From assembly GCF_000164865.1 (NCBI RefSeq), contig NC_014618.1, forward strand, positions 1,612,001 through 1,676,000: 64,000 nt of DNA, written 5' to 3'. Below are positions 9,541 to 16,592 of this stretch, piece by piece (position 1 is the stretch's first letter; each line of letters starts with the position of its first letter). A model generated the notes under the pieces. The model ran no database searches and had not been told where the DNA came from. It worked only from the letters and a program-made list of their open reading frames with translations. A program made the position numbers and the translations under genes. Source of the stretch: [Enterobacter] lignolyticus SCF1. GTDB lineage: Bacteria; Pseudomonadota; Gammaproteobacteria; Enterobacterales; Enterobacteriaceae.

Positions 9541-9558
9541 TTGTGCACCATCGCACAA
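9541..9558. promoter_or_regulatory. CRP-like symmetrical site upstream of mepS
   Basis: TTGTGC and GCACAA arms separated by 6 nt, with AT-rich flanks that extend the symmetry to about 10 bp per side with one mismatch. Spacing and half-sites resemble a CRP site with C/G in place of A/T at the inner positions. It lies about 110 nt before the mepS start. No regulator can be assigned from sequence alone. Confidence 0.3.
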
Positions 9559-9835
9559 ATTTATTTACCCTTCGAATAATTTAACTCTGTCAGGCAAAAC
9601 GAGAACGAGGTTACCCGATCGATGCTGGCTTGGCGAGCGCTTTTCCGCGTTTTTTTATAAGAAAATGTGATACAGAAAGTGACAAAACGGCAAAGCCCAA
9701 AATAGCGTCAATTTCGCGCGGAAATTAGCCAATCCTTTAAAATCTAACGCGATCATTGTGTCAGGAAGATGACGAAACGAATAAAAAAACGGCAGAGATA
9801 GTTCAGCGAAAGAAAACTATCCCTGATGGATACTG
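9559..9835. other. Gene-free AT-rich stretch between mepS and the lpxT relic
   Basis: No credible reading frame or strong hairpin. It probably holds mepS upstream sequence and further decayed DNA from the lost lpxT interval. Confidence 0.4.
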
Positions 9836-10018
9836 TTAATTTGTGTTGGGTGATTGTTTGATTTTTGTTGCTGATTGCGGCGAGAAACGATCGAGCAGGG
9901 TGATAATGCCGTCGCTCAACGGCGTCGTCAGTATCCACGCTATACCGGGAGTCTGGGGCAAAAATGCAAAAACCACAAAAATAATCAGGGAAACAAGAAA
10001 TATCTGATGGTCAAAATA
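9836..10018 (-). pseudogene. lpxT: Relic of lpxT (lipid A 1-diphosphate synthase), C-terminal fragment
   Basis: On the minus strand, 60 codons after an in-frame stop at 10019-10021 read YFDHQIFLVSLIIFVVFAF, then a short unmatched stretch, then TTPLSDGIITLLDRFSPQ and a TAA. From memory, E. coli LpxT has YFGKVAGLIALIIFVVFAF and LTPLSDRLITFFDKSLPG near its C-terminus, separated by about two dozen residues that carry the last phosphatase motif with its histidine. That middle part is missing here, as is everything N-terminal. There is no start codon or ribosome-binding site. Position and strand, between yeiR and mepS, are exactly those of lpxT in E. coli. Intact LpxT is an inner-membrane PAP2 enzyme that transfers phosphate from undecaprenyl diphosphate to lipid A. 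Confidence 0.8.
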
Positions 10019-10032
10019 TCAGCAGATAAAGA

Positions 10033-10050
10033 GGGCGCAATTAAGCGCCC
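10033..10050 (-). terminator. Terminator hairpin of yeiR
   Basis: GGGCGC and GCGCCC arms with a 6-nt AATTAA loop, 8 nt past the yeiR stop, followed on the minus strand by a moderately T-rich tract. It sits directly against the lpxT relic. Confidence 0.65.
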
Positions 10051-10057
10051 CTTGCTG

Positions 10058-11035
10058 TCAGCTGACCCGCAGTTTCAACAGCGCGGCTTGCAGCATATTC
10101 CAGTCGGTATCGCCGTCGTTAATCAGTTCAATTCGGCTGTCAGGCGGCGCGACATTTTGCGTTTCGATATGCAGATCCATTCCCTGGCGGTTAATTCGCA
10201 CCAGGCCTTCCGCAATACGCATAACGCCTTTTACCCGTGAAACCGGCGCCAGCCGCGCCCATTCAAGCAGGCCGATGGTGTCAAACTGGGTATCGGCGTC
10301 GAAAATCCAGCCGCAGGCAACGTAGCCCTGACCACGGTTAACGCTGCGTCGCCAGCGCTGGTGGCCCGGCAGGCTTAACGCCGCCAGTCCCCTGTTCGAC
10401 GGATGGCCGTGGGCGTGGGCGGCGCTTTCCGGCAGCGGCGCGAGGTTGCGGCGCGGAAGATTCAGCAACCCGCCGTCAATATTGCCCTGGGTCGCCTCCA
10501 CGCGCAGGCGTTCGCCGCCGTAGGTTTGCCACCACTGCGCGAACGCCTGCTGGCTTTCCGCCGTCGCTTTATCCTGCTTGTTGGCGACGATGACGTCGGC
10601 GGCGGCAAGCTGATCGCGGAAATTGTCATTGCTGACGATTTTTTCATCCAGCAGCTGGCGCGGGTCGAGAACGCACAGCGTGGCGCGCAGGTCGATCCAC
10701 GGTTCGTAGACCGGCGCGGTCAGGATATCGAGAATTTGTTTCGGATGCCCAAGCCCGGTAGGCTCGATCAGCAGGCGATCGGGCTTGCCCTGACGTAGCA
10801 GCGTGTTCAGACCCACCTGCATCGGCAGGCCGTTGACGCAGCACATACAGCCGCCGGGGATCTCTTTGAGCAGCGCGCCGCTATCGGCCAGCAGGGCGCC
10901 GTCGATGCCGACCTCACCGAACTCATTCACCAGCACCGCCCACTTTTCATTAGCCGGTTTTGTCGCCAGTAAATGCAAAATGGAGGTGGTTTTGCCGCTG
11001 CCAAGAAAGCCGGTAATCAGGTTAGTGAGCGTCAC
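10058..11035 (-). CDS. yeiR: Zinc-binding G3E-family GTPase YeiR
   Basis: COG0523/CobW-type GTPase thought to help zinc handling or metal insertion. It has 325 residues: Walker A GFLGSGKT at about 9-16, the metal-binding CxCC motif in GGCMCCVNG, Walker B around LLIEPTGLG, the guanine motif NKQD near residues 152-155, and a C-terminal CobW domain. The start is GTG with GGGAG 6 nt upstream; E. coli YeiR begins at the same point. A Zur-like box lies 22-36 nt upstream, suggesting expression when zinc is scarce. The stretch between GTPase and C-terminal domains (HAHGHPSNRG) is histidine-rich. The lpxT relic follows on the same strand. Confidence 0.92.
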   Translation of the reverse strand: MTLTNLITGFLGSGKTTSILHLLATKPANEKWAVLVNEFGEVGIDGALLADSGALLKEIPGGCMCCVNGLPMQVGLNTLLRQGKPDRLLIEPTGLGHPKQILDILTAPVYEPWIDLRATLCVLDPRQLLDEKIVSNDNFRDQLAAADVIVANKQDKATAESQQAFAQWWQTYGGERLRVEATQGNIDGGLLNLPRRNLAPLPESAAHAHGHPSNRGLAALSLPGHQRWRRSVNRGQGYVACGWIFDADTQFDTIGLLEWARLAPVSRVKGVMRIAEGLVRINRQGMDLHIETQNVAPPDSRIELINDGDTDWNMLQAALLKLRVS

Positions 11036-11056
11036 GGAAACTCCCGATGAGGTAAT

Positions 11057-11071
11057 TGTAATAATGTAACA
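11057..11071 (-). promoter_or_regulatory. Zur-like operator upstream of yeiR
   Basis: On the minus strand this reads TGTTACATTATTACA. Against the enterobacterial Zur core TGTTATA-N-TATAACA, 12 of 14 positions agree, six of seven in each half. A possible -10 (TACAAT, 11060 down to 11055) overlaps it, as expected for repression. Confidence 0.55.
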
Positions 11072-11119
11072 GGTGTGACCTATCCTGACGAAAAAAGGGA
11101 GAAAAGAGAAGTTTTTAAT

Positions 11120-11144
11120 GCGGACAGAGAGGGAATCTGTCCGC
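11120..11144 (-). terminator. Probable terminator hairpin of yeiQ
   Basis: GCGGACAG and CTGTCCGC arms (8 bp, perfect) with a 9-nt loop, 16 nt after the yeiQ stop. The following sequence is AT-rich but lacks a clean T-run. Confidence 0.5.
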
Positions 11145-11160
11145 TAAACGGCAGGAATTG

Positions 11161-12627
11161 TTAAGAATTCAGGGCGCCGCTCACCGCCCGGCGGGCGCCG
11201 TTGCGGGTCAGCATAGCCCAGGCGCGCTGCACGGCGGCGGTGAAGTCGGCGTTCTGCGCAAGGTCAGCGCCGAAAATTTCCGTCAACGACAGCAGGGCGG
11301 CCACGCGGTCCTCGGGCTGGCTGGCCGCCACCCGCTGGCGGATTTTTTCGACCAGCGGATCGCGCACGTCAATGGCGTCGCCGCGTTCGTCCACCCCGCT
11401 GACGTAGCGCATCCAGCCCGCGACGCCCAGCGCCAGCAGCGGCCAGTCGCTGCCGCGCCGCAGGTGAATCCGGATACTCTCCAGCATGCGCTGCGGCAGC
11501 TTCTGGCTGCCGTCCATGGCAATTTGCCAGGTCCGGTGCTTAAGCGCCGGGTTGGAGAAGCGGGCGATGAGGCTGTCGGCATAGTCGCTGAGGTTGACGT
11601 CTTTGATATCAAGCGTCGGCGCCTGTTCCTGCATCATCAGACGCTGGGCGGCGCGGCGGAAGTCATCATCCTGCATACAGTCGCTGATGTGCTCATAGCC
11701 CGCCAGGTAGCCCAGATACGCCAGAAATGAATGGCTGCCGTTGAGCATTCGCAGCTTCATCTGCTCCCAGGGCAGGACGTCTTTCACCATCTGTACGCCG
11801 GCGGTTTCCCACGCCGGGCGTCCGGCGACGAAGTTGTCCTCAACCACCCACTGAATAAACGGCTCGCAGCTCACCGCGCAGGGGTCCTCCACGCCAAGGA
11901 CCTGCGCGATTTCAGCGAGCGATTCCGGCGTTGCCGCAGGCACAATGCGGTCGACCATGGTGCCGGGAAAGCTGGCGTGCGCGGCTATCCACTGCGCCAG
12001 CTCCGGCGAGCGCTTTGCCGCCATGCCGAGAACGGCGTTTTTAACCACATGGCCGTTATCGGGAATGTTATCGCAGGACAGGACGGTGAACGGCGGCAGA
12101 CCGCGTTCACGGCGGCGGGCCAGCGCTTCCACCAGAATTCCCGGTGCGGAGCCTGGCATCGTCGGGTTTTCGAGATCGTGAAGGATGCGCGGCTGCGTGG
12201 CGTCCAGCTGGCCGGTGGCCGGGTCGATGCAGTAGCCTTTTTCGGTGATGGTCAGCGAGACGATGGCGACCTGCGGCTCGCAGAATTTTTCAATAATGGC
12301 GGCCAGCGAGTCGAGCTTTGCGTTCAGGCACTCGTGCACGGCGCCGACCACAATCGCCCGGTTACCGTCGGCGCCTTTTTCCAGCACGGTATACAGGTGG
12401 TCCTGCTGGCGCAGCTGGCTCATCAGTACATCGCCGCTGAACAGGCTGATTTCGCACAATCCCCAGTCGCCGCCCGCGGCGTTGAGTACCCGGTCCGTCA
12501 ACAGCGCCTGGTGGGCGCGGTGGAAGGCGCCGAAGCCGAAGTGCACAATGCGCGAGCGCAGCCGTTGGCGGTCATACTGCGGCAACTGAACGGTATCCGG
12601 CAGGGCGGCGGTGGCGATAGTCTTCAT
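11161..12627 (-). CDS. yeiQ: Mannitol dehydrogenase-family oxidoreductase, probable D-fructuronate reductase
   Basis: Polyol-specific long-chain dehydrogenase of the UxuB/YeiQ type, which reduces D-fructuronate to D-mannonate with NADH. It has 488 residues, the E. coli YeiQ length, starting at the ATG at 12627 (MKTIATAALPDT) rather than at earlier in-frame codons. The N-terminal Rossmann motif is IVHFGFGAFHRAHQ; the C-terminal half carries MLNGSHSFLAYLGYL, typical of this family. It is transcribed divergently from uxuA, whose enzyme uses D-mannonate, so the two probably make consecutive steps. Two UxuR/ExuR-like boxes lie between them. Substrate is inferred from family and neighbour. Confidence 0.88.
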   Translation of the reverse strand: MKTIATAALPDTVQLPQYDRQRLRSRIVHFGFGAFHRAHQALLTDRVLNAAGGDWGLCEISLFSGDVLMSQLRQQDHLYTVLEKGADGNRAIVVGAVHECLNAKLDSLAAIIEKFCEPQVAIVSLTITEKGYCIDPATGQLDATQPRILHDLENPTMPGSAPGILVEALARRRERGLPPFTVLSCDNIPDNGHVVKNAVLGMAAKRSPELAQWIAAHASFPGTMVDRIVPAATPESLAEIAQVLGVEDPCAVSCEPFIQWVVEDNFVAGRPAWETAGVQMVKDVLPWEQMKLRMLNGSHSFLAYLGYLAGYEHISDCMQDDDFRRAAQRLMMQEQAPTLDIKDVNLSDYADSLIARFSNPALKHRTWQIAMDGSQKLPQRMLESIRIHLRRGSDWPLLALGVAGWMRYVSGVDERGDAIDVRDPLVEKIRQRVAASQPEDRVAALLSLTEIFGADLAQNADFTAAVQRAWAMLTRNGARRAVSGALNS

Positions 12628-12690
12628 TATATAAACACCTATATAACCATTAATTAACAATGTCAGTGTAAAGTTATATGACAACAAATT

Positions 12691-12708
12691 AAATTGGTGT
12701 GCCGTATT
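12691..12708. promoter_or_regulatory. UxuR/ExuR-like operator, weaker copy
   Basis: AAATTGGTGTGCCGTATT resembles the UxuR/ExuR consensus AAATTGGT-AT-ACCAATTT: the left half is perfect, the right half is degenerate. It lies about 64 nt upstream of the yeiQ start. Confidence 0.4.
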
Positions 12709-12800
12709 TATCCGGGTAATGTGAGCTGGATCAATCAATGTGGCGGGGCTGTTTGACCATTACGCAGAAGCATGTATGGTAGTCGTCATAAAGTTCGCTA

Positions 12801-12818
12801 TTATTGGTATAACAACTT
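12801..12818. promoter_or_regulatory. UxuR/ExuR-like operator close to uxuA
   Basis: TTATTGGTATAACAACTT keeps TTGGTATA and CAA of the UxuR/ExuR palindrome with few mismatches. It ends 13 nt before the uxuA start, a position suited to repression. Confidence 0.5.
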
Positions 12819-12831
12819 AAGAGGTGTGGCG

Positions 12832-14022
12832 ATGGAACAAACCTGGCGTTGGTACGGACCGAACGATCCGGTGTCTCTTGATGATGTGCGTCAGGCTGGC
12901 GCGACCGGTGTTGTCACTGCACTGCACCATATCCCTAACGGCCAGGTCTGGCCGGTTGACGAGATTAAAAAACGCCAGGCGCTGCTGGCGGAAAAGGGGC
13001 TGACCTGGTCGGTGGTTGAGAGCATTCCGGTGCACGAAGAGATCAAGACCCGTTCCGGCGACTATCAGATCTGGATTGCCAACTATCAGCAGAGCATTCG
13101 CAATCTGGCCGAGTGCGGCATTGACACCGTGTGCTACAACTTCATGCCGATCCTCGACTGGACGCGCACCGATCTGGAGTATCAGCTGCCGGACGGCTCA
13201 AAAGCGCTGCGTTTCGATCAAATCGCCTTTGCCGCGTTCGAGCTGCATATTCTCAAGCGCGAAGGGGCGCAGGCGGATTATACGGAGCAGGAGCAGCGTC
13301 AGGCGCTGGAGTACTTCAACGCCGCAAGCGCCGCCGAAATTGAAAAACTGACCCGCAACATTATTGCCGGTCTGCCGGGCGCAGAAGAGGGCTACACGCT
13401 GGATCAGTTCCGCCAGCGTCTTGCGGAGTATGACAACATCAGCAAAGATCAGCTGCGCGAAAACATGGCGGTGTTCCTGCGGGCGATTGTGCCGGTCGCT
13501 GAAGAAGTGGGCGTACGCTTGGCGGTGCATCCCGACGATCCGCCGCGCCCGATCCTCGGCCTGCCGCGCATTGTCTCAACCATTGAGGATATGCAGTGGC
13601 TGAAGGAGACCGTCGACAGCATCAACAACGGGTTCACCATGTGCACCGGCTCTTACGGCGTACGTGCGGATAACGACCTGGTGAAGATGATTGAGACCTT
13701 TGGCGATCGTATTCACTTCACCCACCTGCGCGCGACCTGCCGTGAAGACAACCCAAAAACCTTCCATGAGGCGGCGCATCTGACGGGCGATGTCAACATG
13801 GTGGCGGTGGTGAATGCCATCCTGACCGAAGAGCAGCGCCGGAAGAACACAGGCGACCTGCGTCCGATCCCGATGCGTCCGGATCACGGGCACCAGATGC
13901 TTGACGATCTGAAGAAAAAAACCAACCCGGGCTATTCGGCGATTGGCCGTCTGAAAGGGCTTGCGGAAGTGCGAGGCGTGGAGCTGGCGCTGAAGATGAC
14001 CAAATTCCCGGATCTGCTGTAA
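12832..14022 (+). CDS. uxuA: Mannonate dehydratase
   Basis: UxuA dehydrates D-mannonate to 2-keto-3-deoxy-D-gluconate in the glucuronate arm of hexuronate catabolism; the enzyme is cytoplasmic and metal-dependent (Fe2+/Mn2+). The protein has 396 residues and matches E. coli UxuA from MEQTWRWYGPNDPVSL through RPDHGHQMLDDL; the divalent-metal histidines and cysteine (VHPDDPP, MCTGSYG, HFTHLR, PDHGHQ) are kept. The start at 12832 has GAGGTG upstream. In E. coli uxuA sits with uxuB far from this locus. Here it is alone on its strand, divergent from yeiQ, between yeiQ and efpL. The C-terminus (KMTKFPDLL) differs from E. coli. Confidence 0.93.
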   Translation: MEQTWRWYGPNDPVSLDDVRQAGATGVVTALHHIPNGQVWPVDEIKKRQALLAEKGLTWSVVESIPVHEEIKTRSGDYQIWIANYQQSIRNLAECGIDTVCYNFMPILDWTRTDLEYQLPDGSKALRFDQIAFAAFELHILKREGAQADYTEQEQRQALEYFNAASAAEIEKLTRNIIAGLPGAEEGYTLDQFRQRLAEYDNISKDQLRENMAVFLRAIVPVAEEVGVRLAVHPDDPPRPILGLPRIVSTIEDMQWLKETVDSINNGFTMCTGSYGVRADNDLVKMIETFGDRIHFTHLRATCREDNPKTFHEAAHLTGDVNMVAVVNAILTEEQRRKNTGDLRPIPMRPDHGHQMLDDLKKKTNPGYSAIGRLKGLAEVRGVELALKMTKFPDLL

Positions 14023-14046
14023 CCACGGCGGCTATCCGGCGGGAAT

Positions 14047-14074
14047 AAAAAAGGACGGCATGCGCCGTCCTTTT
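14047..14074. terminator. Bidirectional terminator between uxuA and efpL
   Basis: AAAAGGACGGC and its perfect complement with a 4-nt loop, A-run on one side and T-run on the other. It serves the convergent uxuA and efpL transcripts. Confidence 0.9.
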
Positions 14075-14083
14075 GGCTTTTTA

Positions 14084-14656
14084 TCAGTCCGCACGTCCCA
14101 TATAGCGCTTCTCTTCAATATGGATGCGAATCTTCTCGCCAGTGGTCAGGTATTCCGGAACCTGGATCACCAGGCCGGTGGTCAGGGTCGCCGGTTTGGT
14201 GCGGGAGCTTGCGGAAGCGCCCTTAATGCCCGGCGCGGTTTCGACGATTTCGAGATCAACGGTCTGCGGCAGTTCGAGCGCCAGCAGCTGGCCGTCCCAG
14301 GTCAGCACCTGCATGTCCGGCATCCCGCCTTCCGGGATGAACTGCAGCTCTTCTTCAATCTGGTCTTTGGTGAAGGTATACGGCGTATAGTCTTCTTTAT
14401 CCATGAACACGTATTCGTTGCCGTCAACGTAGGAGAAATCGACGAAACGGCGGGTCAGGGTCACGGTATCAAGGATATCGTCGCCTTTAAAACGCTCTTC
14501 CACTTTCAGCCCGGTACGGACATCGGAAAAACGCATTTTGTACAGCGTTGCTGCGCCGCGGGCGCTCGGGGACTGAATATCAATATCTTTAACAATCAGC
14601 AGCTTGCCGTTGTAATTCAGTACCATACCTTTTTTAATTTCGTTCGCTCTTGGCAT
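14084..14656 (-). CDS. efpL: Elongation factor P-like protein EfpL (YeiP)
   Basis: EF-P paralogue that rescues ribosomes stalled at difficult peptide bonds. It has 190 residues, same as E. coli YeiP, with an N-terminal KOW-like domain and two OB domains. At the tip of the first domain, where EF-P carries the modified lysine, this protein has Arg33 (SPSARGAATLY), the hallmark of the EfpL branch, so it should not depend on EpmAB modification. The start has AGGA 8 nt upstream. It is a single-gene unit, convergent with uxuA through a shared terminator. Confidence 0.95.
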   Translation of the reverse strand: MPRANEIKKGMVLNYNGKLLIVKDIDIQSPSARGAATLYKMRFSDVRTGLKVEERFKGDDILDTVTLTRRFVDFSYVDGNEYVFMDKEDYTPYTFTKDQIEEELQFIPEGGMPDMQVLTWDGQLLALELPQTVDLEIVETAPGIKGASASSRTKPATLTTGLVIQVPEYLTTGEKIRIHIEEKRYMGRAD

Positions 14657-14789
14657 TGCAGTAATCCTGTTTAACAGAAGTCAAAAATATCGCGTCAAAG
14701 TACTCGCGCCGGCCCTTTCAGGCAAGCGGAATTCGCGGGTTTTGCGAAAAGGTGATAAGGTGCTCTGCCTGACTGACGAGAGACCCATC

Positions 14790-15044
14790 ATGGATTGTCG
14801 CCCGGACTGTGGCGCCTGCTGTACCGCGCCTTCAATCTCCAGCCCGATTCCGGGAATGCCCAACGGCAAACCGGCAAACACGCCCTGCATTCAGCTTGAT
14901 GCGCAGCAGCGCTGCCGGATATTCGGCTCGCCGCTGCGGCCAAAGGTCTGCGCCGGGCTTCAGCCGTCAGCGGACATGTGCGGCGCGTCGCGTCAGCAGG
15001 CGATGGCGTTCCTTATTCACCTCGAACGGCTGACGACGCCCTAA
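14790..15044 (+). CDS. yeiW: YkgJ family cysteine-cluster protein YeiW
   Basis: An 84-residue cysteine-rich protein of the UPF0153/YkgJ family, predicted to chelate zinc or iron; function unknown. It starts MDCRPDCGACC, giving the N-terminal C-x3-C-x2-CC cluster, with further cysteines in PCIQL, RCRIF, KVCAG and DMCGA. The ATG at 14790 was chosen over an in-frame ATG 16 codons earlier because it matches the family start. Its stop overlaps the stop of convergent setB by 4 nt. Confidence 0.88.
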   Translation: MDCRPDCGACCTAPSISSPIPGMPNGKPANTPCIQLDAQQRCRIFGSPLRPKVCAGLQPSADMCGASRQQAMAFLIHLERLTTP

Positions 15045-16222
15045 ACGTCCTTGATCCGCAGTAAACCGACGCTGGTGAAAACGCACATCGCCAGCGCAAT
15101 CCAGAACACCGCATGATAGCTCCAGATTTCGGCCACGACGCCCGCCAGCGACCCGGCGATTATCCAGCCGACGCGGGTGGTATTAGTATATAACGTTGTC
15201 GCGGCCCCGGCCTGGCCCGGCATCAGATCCTGAAAATAGAGCATGCCGATCCCGGCGAGGATCCCTATATAGATGGCGTTGAGCGCCTGCATAGCCAGCA
15301 GCAGGGCCGGGGTATGCACCGTCAGCATGCCGATATAGAAAAACAGCCCCGCCACCACGGCGATACGCATCAGAAAGCGCTTACCAAAGCGTTTTGCATA
15401 ATACCCGGCGATGAGCATGGTCGGAATTTCCAGACCGGCCGCGGTGCCCATCATCATCCCCGCCAGCTTCTCCGGCAGGTGCAGCTCGTTAATGATAAAC
15501 AGCGGCATATTGATGATGTACAGACTGTTGGTGCCCCACATCAGCGTGCAGATGATAAACAGCAGCAGGGCATCGCGACGGTTGGTGCGCGGCGCTTCAA
15601 GATGTCTGGCCGTCGCCGCGGGCGTTTTGCGCATACTGGGCAGGAACATCCATACCATCGCGCCGCACACCACAAACGCGACCGCCGCGCTCAGGTACAT
15701 CACCGTAAAACCGAACCCCATCGCCAGCGCGTAGGCCAGCGGCGGGCCAATCACCCACGCAAGGGAAACCTGCGCACGCAGAATTGAGCTGAACATCACC
15801 GCTTCGCGGCCGGTTTTATCCGCATGTTCGCGGGCCAGCGCAAACATCTGCGGGTTGGCGGTAGAGCCGAAGCTGCTCAGAAAGACGCCGACGAACAGCA
15901 GAACAAAATAGCTGCGGTTCCAGGCAAACAGGATGCAGGCGAATACGCCGAGCAGGCAGCAGAAGACGATAAGGTGCTTGCGGTCGCCCTGGCGGTCGGA
16001 ACGTCCGGCCAGAAACTGGCTGACCAGAATGCCGATGATGGCGCTGCCGGTGAAGAAAAAGCCGACCATCGCCGGGCGGACATGCACTTCATTGGTCAGG
16101 AACAGGCTTAACGTCGGCGTCTGTAGCGCCCCGGCGATGCCGGTCAGAAAAGCCACGATTAAAAACGCCGTTGACGTTAGATCAAACCCACGCGGGGAGG
16201 CGGCAGCGGTTGTGTTAGGCAT
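15041..16222 (-). CDS. setB: Sugar efflux MFS transporter SetB
   Basis: Inner-membrane sugar exporter of the SET family (lactose and glucose efflux in E. coli), 393 residues as in E. coli SetB. About 12 hydrophobic helices are visible, with the loop GRSDRQGDRK between helices 2 and 3 that marks MFS transporters. A soluble N-terminal stretch of about 13 residues precedes the first helix. It is convergent with yeiW, sharing four bases at the stops, and divergent from fruB across a 370-bp region. Confidence 0.93.
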   Translation of the reverse strand: MPNTTAAASPRGFDLTSTAFLIVAFLTGIAGALQTPTLSLFLTNEVHVRPAMVGFFFTGSAIIGILVSQFLAGRSDRQGDRKHLIVFCCLLGVFACILFAWNRSYFVLLFVGVFLSSFGSTANPQMFALAREHADKTGREAVMFSSILRAQVSLAWVIGPPLAYALAMGFGFTVMYLSAAVAFVVCGAMVWMFLPSMRKTPAATARHLEAPRTNRRDALLLFIICTLMWGTNSLYIINMPLFIINELHLPEKLAGMMMGTAAGLEIPTMLIAGYYAKRFGKRFLMRIAVVAGLFFYIGMLTVHTPALLLAMQALNAIYIGILAGIGMLYFQDLMPGQAGAATTLYTNTTRVGWIIAGSLAGVVAEIWSYHAVFWIALAMCVFTSVGLLRIKDV

Positions 16223-16491
16223 GTCGATGAATCAGTCACTCAGAAAGAGGCTGGAGTGTACGCTGGCCGTCTGCAAATAAACAGTTGTTCATATCAATAT
16301 CCGCACAAAAAAATCAAAATAGCATTTCATAATAAATTACCGTTTAGCTGAAGCTGCTGAACGAGGCGGCTGAATTTGCCTTAAGCGTCAGCAATGCGCA
16401 TGGGGCTGATAACAAAATGTGCAGTACATCTAACTTCTGTAATCAAAAAATCAACTTTTCTTGCACATCGTACGAATAAGTCACAGACTTC
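16223..16491. other. setB-fruB intergenic region, setB-proximal part
   Basis: AT-rich sequence without a gene. It must hold the setB promoter and upstream elements of fruB. No other element stands out before the Cra sites. Confidence 0.4.
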
Positions 16492-16506
16492 TTGAAACGT
16501 TTCAGC
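16492..16506. promoter_or_regulatory. Cra (FruR) operator 1 of fruBKA
   Basis: TTGAAACGTTTCAGC contains the perfect palindrome TGAAACGTTTCA, the Cra consensus. Cra bound here represses fruBKA until fructose 1-phosphate releases it. Confidence 0.85.
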
Positions 16507-16557
16507 GTCATCGGCATATTGTCCATACATGAAGGTGGCGCTTTTTTTCTCATGTTG

Positions 16558-16573
16558 GCTGAAACGATTCAAT
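16558..16573. promoter_or_regulatory. Cra (FruR) operator 2 of fruBKA
   Basis: GCTGAAACGATTCAAT matches the Cra consensus on the strong half and lies 20 nt before the fruB start. Two Cra sites also precede fruBKA in E. coli. Confidence 0.8.
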
Positions 16574-16592
16574 TCAGCGAGAGAGGAGAACC

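Noticed and set aside
9875..10240. Plus-strand frame across the lpxT relic and the end of yeiR
   Set aside because: It crosses the yeiR terminator and coding end, and has no ribosome-binding site. The minus-strand LpxT-like reading explains the region better.
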